A stretch of DNA of 8,230 bases from an uncultured Mollicutes bacterium (GTDB lineage Bacteria > Bacillota_I > Bacilli_A > UBA3375), in contig CAMZNW010000021.1 of the NCBI GenBank assembly GCA_947313935.1, positions 1 through 8,230 of the forward strand, given 5' to 3'. The notes below the pieces were generated by a model. It made no database searches. It saw only the letters and a program-made list of their open reading frames with translations, and was not told where the DNA came from. A program made the translations under genes and the position numbers. This document shows, in pieces, positions 1 through 6,892 of this stretch (positions are counted from its first letter, which is position 1; each line of letters starts with the position of its first letter).

Positions 1-1
1 A

Positions 2-1723
2 TATCTTTCAGATGAAGTATTAGATATTAATGCTGCAATTATAGGTGCTAGTTACATTATTGCAGAAAATATATCAGATACAGCAATATATCGTGAATAT
101 GTACGTAAAAATATATTAGAACGAGGAATATTAAGAACTAAAGTGAAACGAGGAGGAATAGAAAAAGATCAAAAAAGTAAATATGAAATGTATTATGATT
201 TTTCACAACCAATTAAAAAATTACCATCATATCGAGTGTTAGCGTTTAATCGTGGTGAAAAAGAAAAAATATTAAATGTAACAATAGATTATGATAATCA
301 ACAAGCATTAGATTTTATTGCAAGTAAAAATATTAAAAATTTCTCACAAGATAAACAGCAATTATTTAATGAGATAAATTTAGACGCGTTTGAGCGATTA
401 ATATTTCCTTCAATTGAACGTGAAATTAGAACACTTATTACTAAAAAAGGAGAAGAACAAGCAATCAAATTATTTGCTGAAAATTTAGATGTATTGATAC
501 TACAATCACCATTAAAAAATAAAACAATTTTATGTATTGATCCTGCATTTCGAACAGGTTGTAAATTAGCAGTAATAGATGAAACAGGTGCAGTTTTAAA
601 TATTGATGTAGTTTATCCACATGAACCACGAAATGATCATGAAGGAACATATAAAAAATTTGATGAATTATTTAAAAAATATCCGATTAATTTAATTGTT
701 GGTGGAAATGGAACAGCATCACGTGAAACAGAAACTTTAGTTAAAGAATATAAAAAAAGTCGTAATTTAGATATTGATTTTAACATAGTTTCAGAAGCTG
801 GAGCTTCAGTTTATTCAGCATCAAAAGTAGCACAAGAAGAGTTTCCAGATTTACAAGTAGAACAACGGAGTGCTGTTTCAATTGGACGTCGAGTACAAGA
901 TCCAATGGCAGAACTTGTTAAAATTGATCCAAAATCGATTGGTGTTGGTCAATATCAACATGATGTTAATCAAAAAGAATTATCAGAAAGTTTAGATTTT
1001 ATTATGTTGAAAAATATTAACCGTGTTGGGATTGATGTTAATACTGCTAGTGCAGAGTTATTAAAATATGTTTCTGGTTTAGATAAAACAATTGCTAAAA
1101 ATATTATTATATATCGTCAAGAAATAGGGCATTTTACAGAACGTAAACAATTAAAACATGTAAAAAGATTAGGTCCAAAAGCATACGAACAATCTGCAGG
1201 TTTTTTAAAAGTATTTGAAGGAAAAGAAATTTTAGATACCACTTTTATTCACCCTGAAAGTTATAAATTAGCAACATTATTATTAAAAGAATTAGCAATA
1301 GATAAAAAAGAATTAGGTACACCTACAACCAAAGAAATTTGTAAAAATGTTAATAGTATTGAAATTGCTAATACTTATAAAGTATCAGAATTTTTAATAA
1401 GAGATATATTAAATGCTTTTAGTATACCAAATATAGATATTAGAGATAAAATGCAAGTGGCAAAATTTGATAGTAAAGTAACAAAAATTGAAGATTTAAA
1501 GTTACATATGAAAGTTCAAGGACAAGTGCGAAATATAGTAGATTTTGGAGCATTTGTAGATATAGGTCTAAAAAATGATGCTTTAATTCATGTTTCACAA
1601 ATATCTAATAAATTTGTTAGTCAAGTAAGTGACTTTTTAAAAATAGGAGATGTTAAAGAATTTATAATTAAAGATTTAGATATAGAAAAAGGACGTATTC
1701 AGTTAACTCTTAAGGAGAAATAA
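2..1723 (+). CDS. tex: Transcription accessory protein Tex, 5'-truncated by window edge
   Basis: The reading frame is open from the first full codon (position 2) to TAA at 1721-1723, giving 573 visible residues. Tex proteins usually have about 720-780, so some 150-200 N-terminal residues lie upstream. Visible order: end of the helical Tex core (residues 1-75, with the conserved PSYRVLAFNRGE); a YqgF/RNase H-like domain from about residue 176 (CIDPAFRTGCKLAVID); the highly conserved SIGRRVQDP and KSIGVGQYQHDV segments; a helix-hairpin-helix region (about 342-405); and a C-terminal S1 RNA-binding domain (about 499-573, GQVRNIVDFGAFVDIG). Tex is a cytoplasmic nucleic-acid-binding relative of eukaryotic Spt6 thought to act with RNA polymerase. 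An in-frame GTG at 143 is an internal valine, since homology continues upstream of it. The stop overlaps the next ATG by one base, suggesting cotranscription and coupled translation. Confidence 0.95.
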   Translation, partial: YLSDEVLDINAAIIGASYIIAENISDTAIYREYVRKNILERGILRTKVKRGGIEKDQKSKYEMYYDFSQPIKKLPSYRVLAFNRGEKEKILNVTIDYDNQQALDFIASKNIKNFSQDKQQLFNEINLDAFERLIFPSIEREIRTLITKKGEEQAIKLFAENLDVLILQSPLKNKTILCIDPAFRTGCKLAVIDETGAVLNIDVVYPHEPRNDHEGTYKKFDELFKKYPINLIVGGNGTASRETETLVKEYKKSRNLDIDFNIVSEAGASVYSASKVAQEEFPDLQVEQRSAVSIGRRVQDPMAELVKIDPKSIGVGQYQHDVNQKELSESLDFIMLKNINRVGIDVNTASAELLKYVSGLDKTIAKNIIIYRQEIGHFTERKQLKHVKRLGPKAYEQSAGFLKVFEGKEILDTTFIHPESYKLATLLLKELAIDKKELGTPTTKEICKNVNSIEIANTYKVSEFLIRDILNAFSIPNIDIRDKMQVAKFDSKVTKIEDLKLHMKVQGQVRNIVDFGAFVDIGLKNDALIHVSQISNKFVSQVSDFLKIGDVKEFIIKDLDIEKGRIQLTLKEK

Positions 1724-2775
1724 TGTATGTTAAAGTACGATTAAAGCATATAATTATACCATTTATAGTATTAATTATTACAATAGTTAGTTTAGTTGGT
1801 TATAATATTAAAAATGTGATTAGTAATTCATTTGAAGTAGCTTATTTATATCAAAACGATGATTTAGTTGATCATAGTGAACAAGCATATATTTTTAATA
1901 TTTTAAATGAAGTAAAACAAGAAGTAGATAAACCTACTCCAATTAATTTAGAATCAAGTGAATTAAGTAATACAAGTATACAAAGATGGAATAAAATAGT
2001 AGCCAGAAATGATTTAATTATAATTGATAATTTATCCATTACAGATGTAATGAGTAATTCTTTTAATCGCTATAAAGAAAAAACATTCATTTTAATTAAT
2101 GAAGATTATAGTTCAAATCTTGAAAATGTTGCGAATATTAAAATAAATTATAACTATATAGTCAAACAAGCAGCAATGGAACTTGTTAAGACAAATGAAA
2201 ATCATCAATATTTATATGTAGGAGTAAATAATGATAACGAACAATATACACTCTTTCAAAAAATAATTCACAAATATGATAATAAAGCAATAATTAGTGA
2301 ATTAAATATTGAAAATGCTGCAGATAATATTACTATTAGAAATAAAATGAATGATGAATTTAGCAAAGGATTTGGTTCAATTTATATTGCAGATTCAATT
2401 GTTTCTCAAATTATTATAAAAACTGGTTTAAATTATCAAAATAATTTAATTAAAATAGAAAATAAAAATGTAGAAGATAAAGAAAAATTAAAAGAAAATA
2501 TAGATAAAGAAAAAAATGGAGTAAATGTTAAACAAAGATATGAAATATTTAAACATATGCATATTATTACTAATACATATAACGATATAAGTAGTGGATT
2601 ATATGTTGATTTAAATGAAAATGGAATTAAAGATGAAGAGAATGATAAATCAATTGTACAAGCAAGTTATACATATAATTTACATGATACTTTAAAGGAA
2701 TTAATAAATATTATTATAAAAGATAAAAAACTAATTCAACCAAAAGAGTTAAGTATTAACAAAGAATCAATTTAA
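1723..2775 (+). CDS. Membrane-anchored extracytoplasmic protein, possible BMP/Med-type binding fold
   Basis: A 350-residue protein whose ATG shares a base with the tex stop (TAATG); AAGGAG at 1712-1717 inside tex is the ribosome binding site. Residues about 9-27 (IIIPFIVLIITIVSLVGYNI) form one hydrophobic segment after a basic start, so the rest should lie outside the membrane. There is no lipobox cysteine. The middle part has alternating beta strands and helices; NDLIIIDNLSITDV, then KTFILINEDYSS, then VKQAAMELVKTNENHQYLYVGV follow the order of segments seen in BMP-family (basic membrane protein/Med) substrate-binding proteins. This is a pattern judgement, not a firm assignment. A lysine/glutamate-rich stretch (about 246-266) and an acidic DxNxNGxxD motif at 296-304 precede the C-terminus. 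One tryptophan (TGG). Ligand unknown; no permease or ATPase genes are nearby. Alternative: an unrelated lineage-specific surface protein. Confidence 0.85.
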   Translation: MYVKVRLKHIIIPFIVLIITIVSLVGYNIKNVISNSFEVAYLYQNDDLVDHSEQAYIFNILNEVKQEVDKPTPINLESSELSNTSIQRWNKIVARNDLIIIDNLSITDVMSNSFNRYKEKTFILINEDYSSNLENVANIKINYNYIVKQAAMELVKTNENHQYLYVGVNNDNEQYTLFQKIIHKYDNKAIISELNIENAADNITIRNKMNDEFSKGFGSIYIADSIVSQIIIKTGLNYQNNLIKIENKNVEDKEKLKENIDKEKNGVNVKQRYEIFKHMHIITNTYNDISSGLYVDLNENGIKDEENDKSIVQASYTYNLHDTLKELINIIIKDKKLIQPKELSINKESI

Positions 2776-2784
2776 TGGAGAAAA

Positions 2785-5268
2785 ATGAATATTTTATCAA
2801 TCGATAGAGCAAAATTATCTGGAGCAATGCAACAATATTATGATTTTAAATTAACACATCAAGATTGTATTATATTTTTTCAAATAGGAGACTTTTATGA
2901 AGTGTTTTTTGATGATGCTTTAGAAGTAAGTAAATTATTAGAAATAACTTTAACTTCTAAATTTGCAGGTTTACCAGATAAAGTACCAATGGCAGGTGTA
3001 CCAATTTCAAGTATTAATGAATATACAAAAAGATTAATGTTTTTTAATAAAAAGGTAGCAATTGTTTCTCAAGATGATCAAATGGTTCAATCTGGAAAAT
3101 GAGTAAATCGAGTACTAACAAAAGTTGTTACACCAGGTACATATCAAGATGAAAATAATAATGAAAATAATTATATTGGTGCTATTGCAATAACAGATAA
3201 AATACGTTTAGCTTATGGAGATGTTTCAACAGGTGAAATGTATTTTGTTGATTTTTTAAATATAGATACAGCATTTAATGAAATAATAATTTTAAATATT
3301 AAAGAAATTATTGATATTAATAATAGTTTATATAAATATAGTGAATTGATTGAATACTATAATATTACTTATAATAAAAAGGTTGTTGTTTTAGAAACCC
3401 TTGATGACGTACAAAAGGAATTAACAAAATATATTGAAGAAATAAGTTGTGGAAAAACTGATCATTTAAAACCATACAAACATATATATAAAGATGATTA
3501 TATGTATATAAGTGCTAATACTTTAATTCAACTAGAATTAGTTAAAACAGCTAAAGAACATGATTATTTTGGATCTTTTTTTTGGTATATGAACAAAACG
3601 AATACAGCGATGGGTCGTCGTCAATTAAAAAAATACATTTTAAATCCAATAATTAATGAAAAAGAAATATATCGTCGACAAAACTATATTGAACTATTAT
3701 TAAATAATCCAATAATTATGTATGATTTAGAAGAAAGTTTAAAAAAAATATATGATTTTGAACGATTAATTGCTCGAGTAAGTGAATCAACAATTACACC
3801 AAGAGAATTAGAACAACTAAGAAAATCATTAGCATCAATACCAAATTTAAAACAATCTTTAGATGCATTAGGTGGAGAATTTAGCATTTTAAATGAAGAG
3901 ATAGATCCTGTTGATGATGTATACAAAATGTTATGTTTATCATTAGGTGAAGATTTACCAAGGAGTATAAAAGATAGTAATATAATTAAAGAAGGTTTTA
4001 ATGATGAAATAGACCGTTTACGAAGTTTAAAAACTAATTCTACTAAATGGCTTTTAGATTTAGAACAAGAACAAAGAGAAATAACAGGTATTAAAAATTT
4101 AAAAATAAAATATAATAAAATATTTGGATATTTTTTTGAAGTAACTAATTCATTTTTAAATAAAGTGCCAGATAATTATATTCGTAAACAAACAATGGCA
4201 AATTGTGAACGTTATATAACCCAAGAATTAAAAATAGAAGAAAATAAAATATTAAATGCATCAGATATGTTAAAAAAATTGGAAATTCAAGTATTTGAAG
4301 AAATAAAATTATATGTAAAAAAAGAAATGATAAGATTACAAAGTCTCGCACATAAAGTTGCTTTTATTGATGTAATGTCATCTTTTGCTAAATTAAGTAA
4401 AAATAATAATTTAGTATGTCCTAAATATGAAGAAAAAGATGTTATTAATATAATAGAAGGATTTCATCCAGTTGTAAAACAAGGATTAAAAACATATATT
4501 AATAATGATATTTTAATGCCTGAAGATGTTGACATATTATTAATAACAGGTCCTAATATGTCTGGGAAATCTACTTATATGCGTCAACTTGTATTAATAA
4601 TAATTATGGGTCAAATGGGATGTTATGTACCAGCAAAAGAAGCACATTTAAAAATAATAGATAAAATCTATACAAGAATAGGTGCAAGTGATGATTTAGC
4701 CCAAGGAAAATCAACGTTTATGGTTGAAATGAAAGAAACAGCAGAAGCATTAACAAATGCTACAAAAGATTCACTATTAATATTTGATGAATTAGGACGA
4801 GGAACATCAACTTATGATGGGATTGCACTTGCTCAAGCAATTATTGAAGAAGTTCATCAAAAAATAAAATGTAAAACATTGTTTTCAACTCATTATCATG
4901 AATTAATAGAATTAGAAAATAATTTAGAAAAATTAAAAAATATTCATGTAAAAGCAAAGCAAGAAAACGGAGAATTAACTTTTTATCATAAAATTCTTCC
5001 TGGTGGGGTTGAAAAAAGTTTTGGAATTGAAGTGGCAAAATTAGCAGATTTATCAGATGAAGTAATTGTACGCGCTAATCAAATTATGTATCAACTAGAG
5101 GACAATCATACTATTTTTAATAAAGATACTAAACAATTAGAAAATAATAATGAACAAGAATTAGAGTTAATAAAGTTGAAATTAGAACGAATTAAAAATT
5201 TAGATTTAAATAAAATGTCACCAATTGAAGTTGTTAATTTTATTAATAACTTTAAAGAACATTTGTAA
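2785..5268 (+). CDS. mutS: DNA mismatch repair ATPase MutS, read through one in-frame TGA
   Basis: The frame from ATG 2785 (GGAG at 2777-2780) to TAA 5266-5268 gives 827 residues, close to the usual 800-860, if TGA at 3100-3102 (codon 106) is read as an amino acid. MutS recognises mismatches as a dimer and signals repair through ATP binding. The N-terminal mismatch-recognition domain has the Phe-x-Glu motif (GDFYEVFF, F37 and E39) and VPMAGVP. Homology runs across the TGA without a gap: VSQDDQMVQSGK before it, VNRVLTKVVTPGT after. The core/lever/clamp follows (FWYMNKTNTAMGRRQLKKYI; TGIKNLKIKYNKIFGYFFEVT is the family signature, abbreviated here to TGIKNLKIKYNKIFGYFF). The ATPase has Walker A GPNMSGKST (589-597), Walker B LLIFDELGRGTSTYDG with D668/E669, and THYHEL with H703. 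The C-terminal helix-turn-helix ends the protein at normal length. No mutL follows directly. If TGA is a stop here, this is a pseudogene; all other motifs look intact. Confidence 0.92.
3100..3102 (+). other. In-frame TGA inside mutS, probably Trp (code 4)
   Basis: TGA is codon 106 of mutS, in frame with both flanks, and MutS homology continues unbroken on each side (SGK, TGA, VNRVLTKVVTPGT against the common pattern KG-hydrophobic-V-x-R...VTPGT). Reading as tryptophan fits the Mollicute code. The position is usually Leu, Ile, Met or Pro in other MutS proteins as I recall them, not a conserved Trp, so a point change from a codon such as TTA remains possible. Confidence 0.7.
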
Positions 5269-5279
5269 TATGTTATAAT
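5251..5279 (+). promoter_or_regulatory. Putative sigma-70-type promoter with extended -10, in the mutS 3' end
   Basis: TATAAT at 5274-5279 is a perfect -10 hexamer preceded by TG at 5271-5272 with one spacer base, an extended -10. A weak -35 candidate TTTAAA (5251-5256, four of six matching TTGACA) lies 17 bases upstream inside the last mutS codons. It would start transcription near 5286 and drive the yneF-like gene and those after it. The resulting leader would be only about 12 bases, barely holding the AAGGAG at 5287-5292. In DNA this AT-rich, TATAAT arises often by chance; the TG and the spacing raise confidence. Confidence 0.45.
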
Positions 5280-5297
5280 AATAGAAAAGGAGTATTA

Positions 5298-5519
5298 ATG
5301 TTAAATTTTTTAAGTTATGCAGGTATTTTTATTTTAGGAATTGCACTAGGTATTTTTTTAGCACGTTTTATTGTAAAACGTGAATTAATGAAAAATCCAC
5401 CGATATCTGAGGATATGATAGCAGCTATGTTAAAAGGAATGGGACAAGCCCCAACTAAGAAAAGAGTTAATCAAATAATGAAACAAATGAAAATAGCTAA
5501 TAAAAAAGGTAAAAAATAG
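5298..5519 (+). CDS. yneF: UPF0154 (YneF-like) small membrane protein
   Basis: A 73-residue protein preceded by a strong AAGGAG at 5287-5292, five bases before the ATG. Residues about 4-26 form a single glycine-rich membrane helix (GIFILGIALGIFLARFIV), followed by a basic cytoplasmic tail with the family hallmark KNPPISEDMI (32-41), then a methionine-rich MLKGMGQAPTKKRVNQIMKQM stretch (44-64, first part MLKGMGQAPTKKRVNQIM) and a lysine-rich end. Order, motif and length match UPF0154/YneF of Firmicutes and Mollicutes, whose role is not established. It is the first gene after the putative promoter and 29 bases past mutS. The stop is TAG, the only non-TAA stop seen here, and it overlaps the next gene's AGGAG (5518-5522). 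Confidence 0.9.
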   Translation: MLNFLSYAGIFILGIALGIFLARFIVKRELMKNPPISEDMIAAMLKGMGQAPTKKRVNQIMKQMKIANKKGKK

Positions 5520-5528
5520 GAGCAAAAG

Positions 5529-6524
5529 ATGAATTTAAATAAAATAGATGTATTATTTAATGAACATTCAAAATCAATAGTAATGAAAATAAATAACGCT
5601 ATTGTAAGTTATAAAGAAACTATTGATACTAATACAACGGAAAATGAAATAATTAATAAATTAAATGAAATAGTAAATGAAAAAATTGCAGAATATAAAA
5701 ATGGTATGAATAAATATTCTAATGAAATTAATGAAATAATAAAGGTTAATTTAACAAATAAAATGTCATCAATAGAAGAAGATTTTACAAAAATAGATTT
5801 AGGATTAGATGTAAAATATAATGTATATACTAAAAAATATGCAACAAATAGAACAAGTAATCCTGAAGCAAATGTTCATTTGAAATCTGGAATTTTAAAA
5901 ATAATAAAACAACAAGTAATTTTAGCAAGTAATAAGTATATTAAGGAATCTTTTAAAAAAAAATATAAAGAATTATTACAAGTAAAAAAAAAATTAAAAA
6001 AAATAATGCGAATAGATTTAGTTAATTATATAAATGTTTTAAAAGTTAATAATATAAATAATATAAAAAAAGAACAAATTAATAGAGTAAACACTTCAGA
6101 ATCTATTAAAGATGTTAATCCATTAATAGATGATTATCATATTGATTTAGATGTTTTAGAAGAATTTGAATCTACAAGTACTCAAAATTCAAATCCAACT
6201 AATGTAGATATAGAAAAACATAATATGAAAGTCAATAATACTTCAATGCAAAATTTAAATTTAATTATGGATGAAATAAATGAAAAAAAAAAATTAGAAT
6301 CAGAAGTTAATTTAATAAAACAAAAACGTATAATTATTGAACAAGAAGTAGCACAAAAAGAAGCTGTAAATATTGAAGAAAAAGAAAAAGAAAAAGAAAA
6401 AGAAGTTACTAATGGATTTATTAATTTATTAAAAACATTTTTAATGACAGTTATTGAAACATTAACAATTATTTTTATTGTAATGTTGTGTATATATATA
6501 TATTTACATTTTATTAATAAATAA
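5529..6524 (+). CDS. Unrecognised Lys/Glu-rich protein with C-terminal membrane anchor
   Basis: I do not recognise this 331-residue protein. ATG 5529 is set by AGGAG at 5518-5522, overlapping the preceding stop. The N-terminal two thirds is hydrophilic, rich in Lys, Asn, Ile and Glu and probably helical. A strongly basic patch lies near 139-160 (KESFKKKYKELLQVKKKLKK), then an Asn/Thr/Ser-rich linker (about 180-240), then a likely coiled coil (about 245-296) ending in a Glu-Lys repeat at 284-291. A single hydrophobic helix (about 304-327, TLTIIFIVMLCIYIYLH) sits four residues from the end, with no N-terminal signal, so it looks tail-anchored with its bulk in the cytoplasm. No tryptophan. It lies between the UPF0154 gene and the asp23-like/fakA pair, which suggests a membrane or lipid-related role, possibly anchoring the Asp23-like protein; that is inference from position only. 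The gene holds several long A tracts. Confidence 0.8.
   Translation: MNLNKIDVLFNEHSKSIVMKINNAIVSYKETIDTNTTENEIINKLNEIVNEKIAEYKNGMNKYSNEINEIIKVNLTNKMSSIEEDFTKIDLGLDVKYNVYTKKYATNRTSNPEANVHLKSGILKIIKQQVILASNKYIKESFKKKYKELLQVKKKLKKIMRIDLVNYINVLKVNNINNIKKEQINRVNTSESIKDVNPLIDDYHIDLDVLEEFESTSTQNSNPTNVDIEKHNMKVNNTSMQNLNLIMDEINEKKKLESEVNLIKQKRIIIEQEVAQKEAVNIEEKEKEKEKEVTNGFINLLKTFLMTVIETLTIIFIVMLCIYIYLHFINK
5955..6003 (+). repeat. Cluster of long A tracts (A9, A10, A8)
   Basis: Runs of 9 (5955-5963), 10 (5984-5993) and 8 (5996-6003) adenines encode lysine-rich residues of the tail-anchored protein. A further run of 11 lies at 6283-6293 in the same gene. Such tracts are prone to polymerase slippage and also to read errors. 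Confidence 0.8.
6378..6401 (+). repeat. Tandem hexamer (GAAAAA)x4 coding for (Glu-Lys)4
   Basis: Four perfect in-frame copies of GAAAAA encode an alternating Glu-Lys run at residues 284-291 of the tail-anchored protein, just before its membrane segment. Copy-number change would lengthen or shorten the helix by two residues without shifting the frame. Confidence 0.85.
6491..6502 (+). repeat. Dinucleotide run (TA)6 inside a coding region
   Basis: Six TA units lie in the codons for the Ile-Tyr part of the C-terminal membrane helix. Gain or loss of one unit would shift frame for only the last few residues, so the effect would be limited to the extreme C-terminus. Confidence 0.75.
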
Positions 6525-6536
6525 ATTGGAGGAATT

Positions 6537-6890
6537 ATGAATATAGTAATACATAAAACACATGGTGTTTTTAATATCTCTTCTTATGAAGTAGAAGAAG
6601 TAATTAAAGCACAATTAATGATGGTTCCAGGAATTGCATCAGTGGGCACTAAAAATATCTTTCAAAAATTAGGATTAGTATTTTCAAAAAATATCTATAA
6701 AGATGTTATAGTTACACAAATATATCGTAATACAGTTTCTATTGAATGTTATATAAATGTTTTTTCAGAAACAAATTTCAAACAAGTTGCAATAGAAATA
6801 CAAAAAGTTGTTAAATTTGCTGTAGAAAAAAAATATGGTTTAATAGATAAAAATGTTGATGTAATTATTAAACATTGTATAGAGGGGTAA
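6537..6890 (+). CDS. Asp23/Gls24-family protein (YloU-like)
   Basis: A 117-residue protein with a strong GGAGG (6528-6532) four bases before the ATG and 12 bases after the preceding stop. It follows the Asp23/Gls24/YloU pattern: GVFNISSYEVEEVIKAQ at the start (10-26), the VPGIASVG turn (31-38), a variable basic loop, the strand VSIECYINVFSETNF, the helix VAIEIQKVVKFAVEKKYGL (84-102) and the closing strand VDVIIKH. No signal peptide or membrane segment, so cytoplasmic. Its stop is two bases before the fakA ATG; this is the conserved yloU-yloV order of Firmicutes, which strongly supports the family call. In staphylococci the paralogue Asp23 sits under the membrane through the anchor AmaP; YloU-type proteins themselves are poorly understood. 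Confidence 0.9.
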   Translation: MNIVIHKTHGVFNISSYEVEEVIKAQLMMVPGIASVGTKNIFQKLGLVFSKNIYKDVIVTQIYRNTVSIECYINVFSETNFKQVAIEIQKVVKFAVEKKYGLIDKNVDVIIKHCIEG

Positions 6891-6892
6891 TA

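Noticed and set aside
143..145. GTG as the start of the first gene
   Set aside because: The same frame is open to the window edge and encodes typical Tex sequence upstream, so this is an internal valine.
465..650. Antisense reading frame opposite tex
   Set aside because: Low-complexity Leu/Phe/His/Ile-rich translation caused by AT-rich coding DNA on the other strand; it lies wholly within tex.
2785..3237. mutS as two separate genes (2785-3102 and a second starting at ATG 3238)
   Set aside because: Codons 3103-3237 are open in the same frame and encode MutS sequence (VNRVLTKVVTPGT onward to GEM), so the second start is an internal Met with no ribosome binding site.
3684..5038. Three antisense reading frames opposite mutS (3684-3926, 4145-4351, 4841-5038)
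   Set aside because: All lie over conserved MutS codons, show no family similarity, and have the Leu/Phe/Ile-rich composition of reverse-strand shadows.
5269..5297. Rho-independent terminator after mutS
   Set aside because: No GC-rich inverted repeat is present; the region is AT-rich with a promoter-like element and a Shine-Dalgarno.
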